The notes under the pieces were generated by a model. The model did not search any database. It saw nothing but the letters and a program-made list of their open reading frames with translations, and was not told the DNA's origin. Below, in pieces: positions 8,326 to 15,096 of a stretch of 64,000 nucleotides of DNA. The DNA lies in the IMG/VR virus record IMGVR_UViG_3300020437_000003, positions 1 through 64,000 of that record; one strand, written 5' to 3'. Positions within the stretch are counted from its first letter, which is position 1; each line of letters opens with the position of its first letter. Position numbers and translations under genes: made by a program. Source of the DNA: a virus.

Positions 8326-9064
8326 GATCCTTGTCATTGGTGATTCTTGCAAAGACATACATGTTTATGGTAAATGTGAACGTCTTTGCCCTGAAGCGCC
8401 CGTTCCAGTTTTCAACCCTGTGTTTGAAAAACAAAATCTCGGTATGGCTGGTAACGTATATCAAAATGTGATAGCGCTAGGAACACCTGCAACACTAAAA
8501 ACAAATCAAGAAGTTATTGAAAAGAAAAGGTTTGTAGATGAACAAACAAATCATATGTTTTTAAGAGTTGATACTGGTGACAGTAATGTTAAGAGAATTA
8601 AGAATTTAACAAAGCAGATGTTAGATAATTTTAATCTTGTAATTATATCTGATTATAACAAAGGGTTTTTATCTGAGGAAGATATAGAGTTTATCTGTAA
8701 TAATCATAATTGCGTTTTTATTGACACCAAAAAGATACTTGGTGATTATTGTAAAAATTGTACGTACATAAAAATCAATAAACATGAATATAACAATTCA
8801 ATTAATTATATTAATAATAATGACTGGACTCACCAGAAGGTTATTCAAACCTTGGGTGAAGGTGGTTGTAAATTAGCAGATAAAATTTATCCGGTTGAAA
8901 AAGTTGAAATAAAAGACTTGTGTGGAGCAGGTGATACTTTTATGGCTTCACTGTGTGTTGGATATTTGAAAACTAAAGACATAGCTAAGTCTCTAAATTA
9001 TGCAAACGAATGTGCTACAAAAGTAGTACAAAAAAAGGGAGTTAATACAATAAATGAATTTTAA
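8318..9064 (+). CDS. HldE N-domain-like sugar kinase (PfkB/ribokinase family)
   Basis: The 248-residue protein matches the kinase half of HldE (D-glycero-beta-D-manno-heptose-7-phosphate kinase). It has VIGDSCKDIHVYGKCERL, then CPEAPVPVF, the R-x-x-P-E-A-P-V-P motif that distinguishes HldE from other PfkB kinases, and CGAGDTFMAS (the G-A-G-D catalytic loop, with Asp as base). It is shorter than the usual 310 or so residues; the middle is reduced but the catalytic elements are intact. It would phosphorylate heptose-7-phosphate at C1. The matching nucleotidyltransferase half is a separate gene at 10245. It overlaps the next gene by 11 bases. Confidence 0.85.
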   Translation: MSKILVIGDSCKDIHVYGKCERLCPEAPVPVFNPVFEKQNLGMAGNVYQNVIALGTPATLKTNQEVIEKKRFVDEQTNHMFLRVDTGDSNVKRIKNLTKQMLDNFNLVIISDYNKGFLSEEDIEFICNNHNCVFIDTKKILGDYCKNCTYIKINKHEYNNSINYINNNDWTHQKVIQTLGEGGCKLADKIYPVEKVEIKDLCGAGDTFMASLCVGYLKTKDIAKSLNYANECATKVVQKKGVNTINEF

Positions 9065-9344
9065 CGAATATTACAAATACTATTTGACACTTCATCAAAA
9101 TATATGGAATCGTCGATTACACGTTCTCGGTCAATTGTTGACTGTATATTACGTGTGGTTATGTTTGACAACAATTCCAATTTATGCTATATTATTAGCA
9201 CCTTTTATTATTTACCCTTTTGCGTGGACAGGTCATTTTGTTTTTGAAAAGAATAAACCAGCAGCCTTTACTAATCCACTGTATGCAAAAGCTTCTGATT
9301 GGGTGATGCTAAAAGATTGGTTTTTAGGAAAAATAGAAAGATGA
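9054..9344 (+). CDS. DUF962/Mpo1-like small membrane protein
   Basis: A 96-residue protein with the DUF962 pattern: YLTLHQNIWNRRLHVLGQ (about 10-27), two hydrophobic segments (about 27-45 and 46-62), WTGHFVFEKNKPAAF (about 59-73) and a C-terminal D-W-V-M. The H...N-R-x-x-H-x-x-G and G-H-x-x-F-E-x-N-x-P-A signatures contain the histidines thought to bind iron in yeast Mpo1, a dioxygenase of fatty-acid alpha-oxidation. Bacterial members are mostly uncharacterised. It lies between two nucleotide-sugar genes with a GGGAG ribosome site, so a lipid-linked role in surface glycan synthesis is possible but unproven. Confidence 0.8.
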   Translation: MNFNEYYKYYLTLHQNIWNRRLHVLGQLLTVYYVWLCLTTIPIYAILLAPFIIYPFAWTGHFVFEKNKPAAFTNPLYAKASDWVMLKDWFLGKIER

Positions 9345-10270
9345 ATATTTTAATTACTGGTGGTGCGGGCTATATCGGAAGCGAAATGGTCCGCTTTTTA
9401 CTTGATGACGGTCATAATGTAACTGTCTTAGATAATCTTGAGTATGGCGCACAACCACTTTTGCGATACGTTGGAGACGAAAACTTTGATTTTAATAAAG
9501 TTGATGTTCGCAGAACTGATTTAATCAAACCTTACATGTCTAAAGCGGATGTGATAGTTCCCCTTGCTTGTTTGGTTGGTTTTCCATTATGTGAGCAGCG
9601 CCCTACTGATGCAAAGCAAGTCAATTTTGAAGTCAACAAATGGATTGCTGATAATAAATCTGATGACCAAATGTTGATTTACCCTTGTACAAACTCCGGT
9701 TATGGTGTCAGTGATGATGGCGGAGTTTGTACGGAGGAATCACCACTTAACCCAATATCATTGTATGGTATTACAAAGGTAGATGCTGAACGAGTATATC
9801 AAGACACTGAAGGGTGCATTACCTTGAGGCTTGCAACTGTATTCGGTCCATCTAGTCGTGCACGAACTGATTTGCTTGTTAATAACTTTGTTCTTAAGGC
9901 AATAAAAGATCGAGTTCTGGTGTTGTATGAGTGTGAGTTTATGAGAAACTACATTCACATTTGGGATATCTGTAGAGTTTATATGTGGATGATCAATAAT
10001 TTTTCTGTCCTCAAGAATGAAACATATAATGTTGGAAACGATTCTATCAATATGAATAAGTTACAGTTAGCACAAAAGATTGCCCAACATACCCCTGTTG
10101 AAATTATAAAAGCTGAATTTACACAAGACCCTGATAAGCGTGACTACATTGTTAGTAGTCAGAAATTATTTGATACCGGCTTTGAATGTAGGTATGACTT
10201 AGATGATGGTATTCGTCAGCTTATGCAGATGTATAAACTTTTAGATGAGCCTTGGTATGCAAACTACTAA
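9341..10270 (+). CDS. NAD-dependent nucleotide-sugar epimerase/dehydratase (extended SDR)
   Basis: I start this at ATG 9341, after AGGAAAAATAGAAAG; an upstream in-frame start at 9299 would add a basic leader absent from SDR proteins. The 309-residue protein begins MNILITGGAGYIGSEM with the NAD loop at 6-14, has an Asp-ending second strand (VLDNLEYG), and the catalytic YGITK (Y142, K146) preceded by NSGYG. LATVFGPSSR and IHIWDICR fit UDP-glucose/GDP-sugar epimerases. The exact substrate cannot be read from motifs. It sits between the DUF962 gene and the nucleotidyltransferase. Confidence 0.82.
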   Translation: MNILITGGAGYIGSEMVRFLLDDGHNVTVLDNLEYGAQPLLRYVGDENFDFNKVDVRRTDLIKPYMSKADVIVPLACLVGFPLCEQRPTDAKQVNFEVNKWIADNKSDDQMLIYPCTNSGYGVSDDGGVCTEESPLNPISLYGITKVDAERVYQDTEGCITLRLATVFGPSSRARTDLLVNNFVLKAIKDRVLVLYECEFMRNYIHIWDICRVYMWMINNFSVLKNETYNVGNDSINMNKLQLAQKIAQHTPVEIIKAEFTQDPDKRDYIVSSQKLFDTGFECRYDLDDGIRQLMQMYKLLDEPWYANY

Positions 10271-10655
10271 AACGATATGGACTAATGGCTGTTTTGATAT
10301 ATTACACCGCGGCCATATAGAACTTTTTAAATATGCCAAATCATTAGGCAACTATTTAGTTGTTGGAATTGACGAGGATGAAAGAGTCAAACAATCCAAA
10401 GGTGATAGTAGACCTATCAACACAACAAGCGATAGAAAAGCTGTATTGGAATCTATCAAATATATTGACGAGGTTGTTACATTCTCAAAAGACTCAGAGC
10501 TTGAAAATTGTGTCTTAAACTCTGAAGCATCGATAATGGTGATAGGTTCAGACTATAAAGGTAAAAGAGTTATTGGTGCACAGCACGTTGACGAAGTTAA
10601 GTTTTTTAACAGACTTGCTAACTACTCAACAACAAAAATTGTGGAAAATTTATGA
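10245..10655 (+). CDS. HldE C-domain-like sugar-phosphate nucleotidyltransferase
   Basis: A 136-residue single-domain cytidylyltransferase-family protein. TNGCFDILHRGH (13-24) is the H-x-G-H nucleotide-binding motif in the form found in HldE/RfaE C-domains, and the product continues with DEDERVKQSKGDSRPIN, also HldE-like (D-x-S-V-x-R-L-K-G-x-x-R-P). It would activate heptose-1-phosphate with a nucleotide (ADP or related). The kinase half is a separate gene 1.2 kb upstream. ATG 10245 and ATG 10257 are both possible; neither has a strong ribosome site, and both overlap the upstream epimerase. Confidence 0.85.
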   Translation: MSLGMQTTKTIWTNGCFDILHRGHIELFKYAKSLGNYLVVGIDEDERVKQSKGDSRPINTTSDRKAVLESIKYIDEVVTFSKDSELENCVLNSEASIMVIGSDYKGKRVIGAQHVDEVKFFNRLANYSTTKIVENL

Positions 10656-10978
10656 ATTACGTATTTGACATTGACGGAACAATTTGTACTAAAACTGATG
10701 GTGATTATTCTCAAGCACAACCCATTCAAGACAGAATTGATATGGTTAACAAATTGTATGAACAAGGTAATAAAATTATTTTCCAAACTGCGAGAGGTAT
10801 GGGGCGATCTAATAATTCATATAGTTATGCACACGAGGCGTTTTATGAGTTAACATATCAACAACTTAAAGACTGGGGTGTCAATTTTCACTCGTTGTTT
10901 TTGGGTAAACCCGCCGGCGATATTTACATTGATGATAAAGGAATAAAAGATGAAGACTTCTTCAACACAAGAGATTAA
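10652..10978 (+). CDS. Small HAD-superfamily phosphatase
   Basis: The 108-residue protein starts MNYVFDIDGTIC, the HAD motif I (DxDGT) with D6 as nucleophile and D8 as acid/base. FQTARGMG is a motif II-like Thr segment, and GKPAGDIYIDDKG supplies the motif III Lys and motif IV Asp pair. This is the short capsule/LPS-associated HAD type. Within a heptose pathway it could play the GmhB-like role (removal of the C7 phosphate) but it is shorter than GmhB, so this is inference. The start overlaps the nucleotidyltransferase by 4 bases. Confidence 0.82.
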   Translation: MNYVFDIDGTICTKTDGDYSQAQPIQDRIDMVNKLYEQGNKIIFQTARGMGRSNNSYSYAHEAFYELTYQQLKDWGVNFHSLFLGKPAGDIYIDDKGIKDEDFFNTRD

Positions 10979-11315
10979 GTTTGTTCCCAAAGGTTGGGGC
11001 TTTGAAAAATGGATTGTAAACTGTGAGGAATATTGCGGTAAGTTATTGTATTTTGCAAAAGACAAGCGATGTTCTTGGCATTATCATGAATTAAAAGACG
11101 AAGTATTTTACATTCAGTCGGGTAAGATACTTGTTAAATATGCGGATCACGATGCTATATCAGAGGCAAATGAAACGATACTAGGGCCCGGTGATAACTT
11201 TCACGTTTATCGCGGCTTAAGGCATCAGATGATTGCTCTTGAAGACACAGAACTATTTGAGTTCTCAACTCAGCATTTTGATTCTGACAGTTATAGAATA
11301 CAGAAGGGTGACTAA
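10950..11315 (+). CDS. Cupin-domain protein
   Basis: A 121-residue single-cupin protein. Motif 1 is SWHYHELKDEVFYIQSGK (42-59), with H44, H46 and E51 as probable metal ligands. Motif 2 is GPGDNFHVYRGLRHQM, with the last His as a ligand. The C-terminal ending FDSDSYRIQ is like a group of cupins found near sialic-acid, heptose and capsule genes. It could be an isomerase or a sugar-binding regulator; the reaction is not clear. AAAGGAAT precedes the ATG, which overlaps the HAD gene by 29 bases. Confidence 0.82.
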   Translation: MKTSSTQEIKFVPKGWGFEKWIVNCEEYCGKLLYFAKDKRCSWHYHELKDEVFYIQSGKILVKYADHDAISEANETILGPGDNFHVYRGLRHQMIALEDTELFEFSTQHFDSDSYRIQKGD

Positions 11316-12277
11316 TGAAACTAGTTGTTATTACAGGCTGCTTGGGCCTCATTGGCCATTACGTGACTAGACAGTGCCTAAGTATGGGTTACAAGGTATA
11401 TGGCATAGATAAGCTGACATACGCAGCTAATTATCAATATATCAGAGAACTTCAGCAACACAAAAATTTTACATTTAAAAAAGCCGATATAGCTACACTC
11501 GATTATCTACCTGATTGTGATTATGTTATTAACACTGCTGCTGAATCACACGTTGGTAATAGTATTGTTAGTAGCTCTGAGTTTATACATTCCAACATTA
11601 CGGGTGTTCAAAATCTACTTGATCTGATCAGAGCAAAGCAAGGTAATGTATCAAAAAGACCTGTGTTGTTTCACTTTAGCACCGATGAGGTGTATGGAGA
11701 TATTGTTGAAGGTGAACATACAGAGTCCGATTTTCTAAAGCCAAGTAATCCATACTCTTCGTCAAAAGCTGCTGCTGATATGTTAATTTACGGCTACGCT
11801 AGAACTTATGGTATCGATTACATAATTTTGAGACCGACCAATAATTATGGAGTTGGTCAGTATCCTGAAAAGTTAATCCCTCTCTCTGTAAAATTGTTAA
11901 TGAGAGATCAAAAGATTAGACTCCATGATGCTGGAGAGCCGATACGAAATTGGTTACATTCTGCTGACACGGCAAGAGCAGTAACAACAATCATAGAATC
12001 AGGAAAAACTAATGAGATTTATAATGTAGCCGGCGGCTTTGAACAGAGGAACTACGATACTGTGCTAAAAATTATTAAGTCTTATTTTGGCAAACCTTTA
12101 GATTTAGAAATCGATATATCTGATTATATTGATCTATCACACGTAAGACAAGGGCAGGATGTGCGTTATGCACTTAATGATGATAAGCTCCGTGCTCTTG
12201 GTTGGAAACCAGAGAGAGTTTTTGATGAAGAAATAAATAGCATTGTTAGCTATTATAAAAATAATTTTAAGTGGTAA
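11315..12277 (+). CDS. dTDP-glucose 4,6-dehydratase-like enzyme (RfbB type)
   Basis: A 320-residue extended SDR. TGCLGLIGH (7-15) is the NAD loop, YGIDKLTYAANYQYI matches the D-x-L-T-Y-A-G-N segment specific to RfbB, NTAAESHVGNSI matches A-A-E-S-H-V-D-x-S-I, STDEVYGD (about 121-128) holds the Asp-Glu dehydration pair, and YSSSK gives Y147 and K151. RPTNNYGVGQYPEKLIP is the standard R-x-x-N-x-Y-G-x-x-Q segment. It converts dTDP-glucose to the 4-keto-6-deoxy intermediate used for rhamnose and amino-deoxysugars. No RfbA, RfbC or RfbD partner is visible here; the compact aminotransferase could use its product. It ends the glycan cassette. Confidence 0.9.
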   Translation: MKLVVITGCLGLIGHYVTRQCLSMGYKVYGIDKLTYAANYQYIRELQQHKNFTFKKADIATLDYLPDCDYVINTAAESHVGNSIVSSSEFIHSNITGVQNLLDLIRAKQGNVSKRPVLFHFSTDEVYGDIVEGEHTESDFLKPSNPYSSSKAAADMLIYGYARTYGIDYIILRPTNNYGVGQYPEKLIPLSVKLLMRDQKIRLHDAGEPIRNWLHSADTARAVTTIIESGKTNEIYNVAGGFEQRNYDTVLKIIKSYFGKPLDLEIDISDYIDLSHVRQGQDVRYALNDDKLRALGWKPERVFDEEINSIVSYYKNNFKW

Positions 12278-12297
12278 AATATACAAAAGGAGATAAA

Positions 12298-12504
12298 ATG
12301 CAACTTTCAAATCAAGCACTTGGTGCAATTATGTTGGCTCTTCAAGAGTCGCTACTTGAACAAACCGACATTGTTCCGGTTCTTAAGGGATTTACTCTTC
12401 AAGAGTCGAATGACGGTTTAGTTATTACTAATCCACCAACAGTCAGATTTACTGATGACACTGAAGTTACAGCCGAAGATTTAGAAAAAATGGCTGAGCG
12501 ATAA
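12298..12504 (+). CDS. Small hypothetical protein
   Basis: A 68-residue acidic protein started at ATG 12298, which follows an excellent AAGGAGATAAA ribosome site; an in-frame start at 12271 would overlap the dehydratase without such a site. The sequence is helical at the N-terminus (LGAIMLALQESLLEQ), then has a short beta-type middle and a C-terminal acidic helix (TAEDLEKMAER). No family is recognised. It overlaps the next gene by one base and opens the small-gene cluster before the late sigma factor. Confidence 0.7.
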   Translation: MQLSNQALGAIMLALQESLLEQTDIVPVLKGFTLQESNDGLVITNPPTVRFTDDTEVTAEDLEKMAER

Positions 12505-12767
12505 TGCCAATATACAGATATGAATGTAAATCTTGTAAAGAGATTAGTTCATATATGCATGGCTATGATGAGGTTCGTCTAGATTGTGAGAAATGTGAAT
12601 CTAAAAACACATTAGTAAAAATCCTAGGCAAGCCATTGATATCAAAGAATAAAAATAAAGAGGACTCTAGTGTTGGTGAGATAACCAATAAATTTATTGA
12701 GGAGAATAGAGAAATCTTAAACAAACAAAAGAAAGAATACTCAAATAAACAATATGACAAATCTTGA
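12504..12767 (+). CDS. FmdB-type zinc-ribbon protein
   Basis: An 87-residue protein opening MPIYRYECKSCKEISSYM, then CEKCESKN: a CxxC...CxxC zinc ribbon of the FmdB putative regulatory family (M-P-x-Y-x-Y-x-C). The C-terminal half is a charged, probably helical tail, rich in Lys, Glu and Asn. FmdB-like proteins are common in T4-like marine phages but have no firm function. It is placed directly ahead of the late sigma factor, which fits a transcription-related role only as a guess. It overlaps the next gene by 14 bases. Confidence 0.82.
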   Translation: MPIYRYECKSCKEISSYMHGYDEVRLDCEKCESKNTLVKILGKPLISKNKNKEDSSVGEITNKFIEENREILNKQKKEYSNKQYDKS

Positions 12768-13086
12768 AATTATATTAACAATCATTTTGACAATTTCTTT
12801 AGCGGGTAATGTAGCACTCTTTGTTTATGCTCGCGCTGCTATTGTTAGACTTTTAAGCGTTGCTGAAGAGTTATATGATTTGAAGGATATGTCTGAATCA
12901 TTAGCAGAACATCTACAATCTGTTTATGAATTAGAAATGTTTTACGGTGATGAAACGTTGGGTGGTTTGATGGAGCACGCTAGATCGTTTGCAGAACAAC
13001 AAGAAACATTTGAGTACATTTACGGATTAATAGAAGATGACAATAACGAAGGAAACACCCAAGAGGAAGAGACGGAAGCGTCGTAA
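12754..13086 (+). CDS. Membrane-anchored hypothetical protein next to late sigma factor
   Basis: A 110-residue protein with an N-terminal hydrophobic segment (about residues 5-28, IILTIILTISLAGNVALFVY), followed by helical and strongly acidic sequence ending in a Glu/Asp/Thr-rich tail. Not recognised by name. Its last 50 bases overlap the sigma factor start, so the two are probably translated together. Topology suggests a membrane-anchored cytoplasmic domain. Confidence 0.7.
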   Translation: MTNLEIILTIILTISLAGNVALFVYARAAIVRLLSVAEELYDLKDMSESLAEHLQSVYELEMFYGDETLGGLMEHARSFAEQQETFEYIYGLIEDDNNEGNTQEEETEAS

Positions 13087-13750
13087 AAATCACTATTTTA
13101 CACAAGAGCATGAAGATGCAATTGTAAGATATGCACAGACTACTTGCGTGAAAGAAAGAACAGAATTGTATGTAAGGTGGATCGAGCCGGCTTTCAATGA
13201 GATGGTTGATAAGATTGTATTTACCTATAAGTTTACAAACCTTCCAAACATAGACTTACTACGTGATGAATGTAAGATATGGTTAATGACAATTCTTGAT
13301 AAATACGATCAAAGTAAAGGCTCAAAAGCCTTCTCGTATTTTTCAGTTATTACTAAAAATTGGTTTATTCACAAAGTTAAAAAACAACAAAAACAGAATA
13401 GAACCGAAGTTAATATTGATAATATTGCTAAAAATTATGAAGAACAATATTTGTCAACTGATGAGTCTTATCTCACTGATAGAGAAAAAGATGAATTTTG
13501 GCTTAAATTTTATGAAGAACTAAAATCGTGGGATACAGCTACAATGAAAGAAAACGATTTGAAAGTTTATAAGGCCATTTGCATTCTTTTTGATTCAAAA
13601 GATGATATTGATATTTTTAACAAGAAAGCTATTTATCTATACTTACGTGAATTAACAGGCTTAAATACAAAACAGGTCGTTAACTCGCTTAAAAAGTTTA
13701 AAACAAAATATTATACTTTTAGCAATAACTGGAAAAACGGCAAGATATGA
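13037..13750 (+). CDS. T4 gp55-like late-transcription sigma factor
   Basis: A 237-residue protein with a very basic N-terminus (KRKRRKRRKNH), then a region 2-like core: ILDKYDQSKGSKAFSYFS and VITKNWFIHKVKKQQ (about 87-119). The D-x-x-K-G-S-K-A-F-S-Y-F segment is the core-polymerase and promoter-melting part of gp55-type phage sigma factors. In T4, gp55 directs host RNA polymerase to TATAAATA late promoters together with gp33 and the sliding clamp; neither of the latter is in this window. It starts within the preceding gene (50-base overlap). A phage of this type would use it for the tail and lysis genes downstream. Confidence 0.85.
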   Translation: MTITKETPKRKRRKRRKNHYFTQEHEDAIVRYAQTTCVKERTELYVRWIEPAFNEMVDKIVFTYKFTNLPNIDLLRDECKIWLMTILDKYDQSKGSKAFSYFSVITKNWFIHKVKKQQKQNRTEVNIDNIAKNYEEQYLSTDESYLTDREKDEFWLKFYEELKSWDTATMKENDLKVYKAICILFDSKDDIDIFNKKAIYLYLRELTGLNTKQVVNSLKKFKTKYYTFSNNWKNGKI

Positions 13751-13786
13751 TCATTGAAACAAAAACAGTAAGTAAGGGACTTATAA

Positions 13787-14794
13787 ATGTTTGACTCTCG
13801 TTTTTGGATGCCTGAGTCCGTTAATGCTCTCGCACCCGGGATCGATACTTTATTTATGTTTATCTTATGGGTCTCTGTAATTTCTATGGTATTGGTTTGT
13901 GGTACTATGATTTATTTAGCTATCCGCTACCGCGCATCAGCAGATGTTGCACGAGATAATCCTCCACGAGACCACCTTGGACTTGAAGTCACTTGGACAC
14001 TGATTCCTACTATTATCCTAATGTTAATTTTTTACTGGGGCGCCCATGATTATGTTCACATGTCGGTACCTAAAGCGGATGCAATGGAGATTAGAGTTAT
14101 GGGACAAAAGTGGTTTTGGACATTTGATTATCCAGAACAAGGGATTCGTTTACAAGCTACAGAAGAGATGAATGTAAAGAATACTAGAGAGGGCCGCCCA
14201 GTTGGGCTTGTTGTTCCGGTTAATACTCCCGTTCGTATAGTTGGCTCGTCAGCCGATGTGTTACATAGTATATATATCCCTTCTTTCCGTATGAAGAAAG
14301 ACGTTGTTCCAAACCGTTATACAGTAACTGGATTTCAAGCAACGCAGGAAGGTGTGTACGACCTATTCTGTACTGAATACTGTGGTACTAAACATTCAGG
14401 TATGATAACTAAGGTTACGGTGCTAAGTCAGTCAGAGTTTGTTTCATTTGTCGAAGAAATGCAAAATAAATCTGATGGTCCCGTTGACGGTGCTACGGTA
14501 TTTGCTAGTAGCGGCTGTGCGGGTTGTCATTCAGTTACTGAAGATGCACCTGCCGGCGGCATTGGCCCAGCGCTGTACGGGGTATTTGGACGTAAGGAAC
14601 GACTGACAACCGGTGATACCGTGCTGGTCGATGAGAACTATCTGCGTGAATCAATTGTAAATCCGATTGCAAAGGTGGTTGAAGGATACGGTCCGGTTAT
14701 GCCATCATACGCGGGACGACTGAGTGAAGAGGAACTAACTGCACTTGTTGTTTATTTGAAAGGACTGGGAACCAATAAGGAGGCACCAATATGA
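13787..14794 (+). CDS. coxB: Cytochrome c oxidase subunit II fused to a cytochrome c domain (caa3 type)
   Basis: A 335-residue fusion. Two membrane helices come first (about 21-46 and 68-87), with EVTWTLIPTIIL matching subunit II. Then GQKWFWTFDYP (106-116), the aromatic electron-entry region, and a complete CuA site: H160, C195, E197, C199, H203 and M206. A C-terminal cytochrome c follows, with CAGCH (244-248) for heme and M305 as probable axial ligand. In respiration this subunit passes electrons from cytochrome c through CuA to subunit I. All ligands are intact, so it looks functional. Part of it (14461-14760) is about 50% GC by hand count, well above its neighbours, hinting at host origin. 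No subunit I, III or assembly gene is present here. It lies between phage genes in the same direction and its 3' end holds the next gene's ribosome site. Confidence 0.95.
   Translation: MFDSRFWMPESVNALAPGIDTLFMFILWVSVISMVLVCGTMIYLAIRYRASADVARDNPPRDHLGLEVTWTLIPTIILMLIFYWGAHDYVHMSVPKADAMEIRVMGQKWFWTFDYPEQGIRLQATEEMNVKNTREGRPVGLVVPVNTPVRIVGSSADVLHSIYIPSFRMKKDVVPNRYTVTGFQATQEGVYDLFCTEYCGTKHSGMITKVTVLSQSEFVSFVEEMQNKSDGPVDGATVFASSGCAGCHSVTEDAPAGGIGPALYGVFGRKERLTTGDTVLVDENYLRESIVNPIAKVVEGYGPVMPSYAGRLSEEELTALVVYLKGLGTNKEAPI
14777..14783 (+). promoter_or_regulatory. Strong Shine-Dalgarno site inside the 3' end of the oxidase gene
   Basis: AAGGAGG lies 7 bases before ATG 14791 and inside the codons for the oxidase's last residues (T-N-K-E-A-P-I). 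It decides the start of the next gene and shows that the oxidase gene is physically interlocked with a phage gene. Confidence 0.8.
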
Positions 14795-15096
14795 GTAACA
14801 ACGATTTGGAAACACTGATGTCAGAGGCGCTTGGTAACATACGAAATGATCGTAAAGTTGCTCGTGAGTTTTTAAATGAAATTGCTAATTTAATATCTGG
14901 AGACCCGGAACAAAATAAATATCTTAGCCCCGTTGCGGCAAAGCATATTGAAACACTACAACGCTCCAATGAACAGTTGGTTAAAATCATATCTATTCAG
15001 TCAAAGAAAACTGACTCTAGCTATGAACTTACTGATGTCGATAGAGAAAATTTATTTGACATGATTCAAGAAGAGTCCCAAAGGGAGAATAACTGA
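14791..15096 (+). CDS. Small hypothetical protein upstream of the amidase
   Basis: A 101-residue, predominantly helical, charged protein (VAREFLNEIANLIS, then AAKHIETLQRSNEQLVKIISI), probably with a short coiled coil around residues 45-70. No motif is recognised. It starts in an ATGA overlap with the oxidase gene, has a very strong ribosome site, and overlaps the amidase by one base. It is likely a phage structural or assembly protein, by position only. Confidence 0.7.
   Translation: MSNNDLETLMSEALGNIRNDRKVAREFLNEIANLISGDPEQNKYLSPVAAKHIETLQRSNEQLVKIISIQSKKTDSSYELTDVDRENLFDMIQEESQRENN

Noticed and set aside
13787-14794. Reading the CuA gene as nitrous oxide reductase
   Set aside because: NosZ lacks two N-terminal membrane helices and a C-terminal cytochrome c, and its CuA domain is at the end of a propeller; the gene order of domains here is that of oxidase subunit II.
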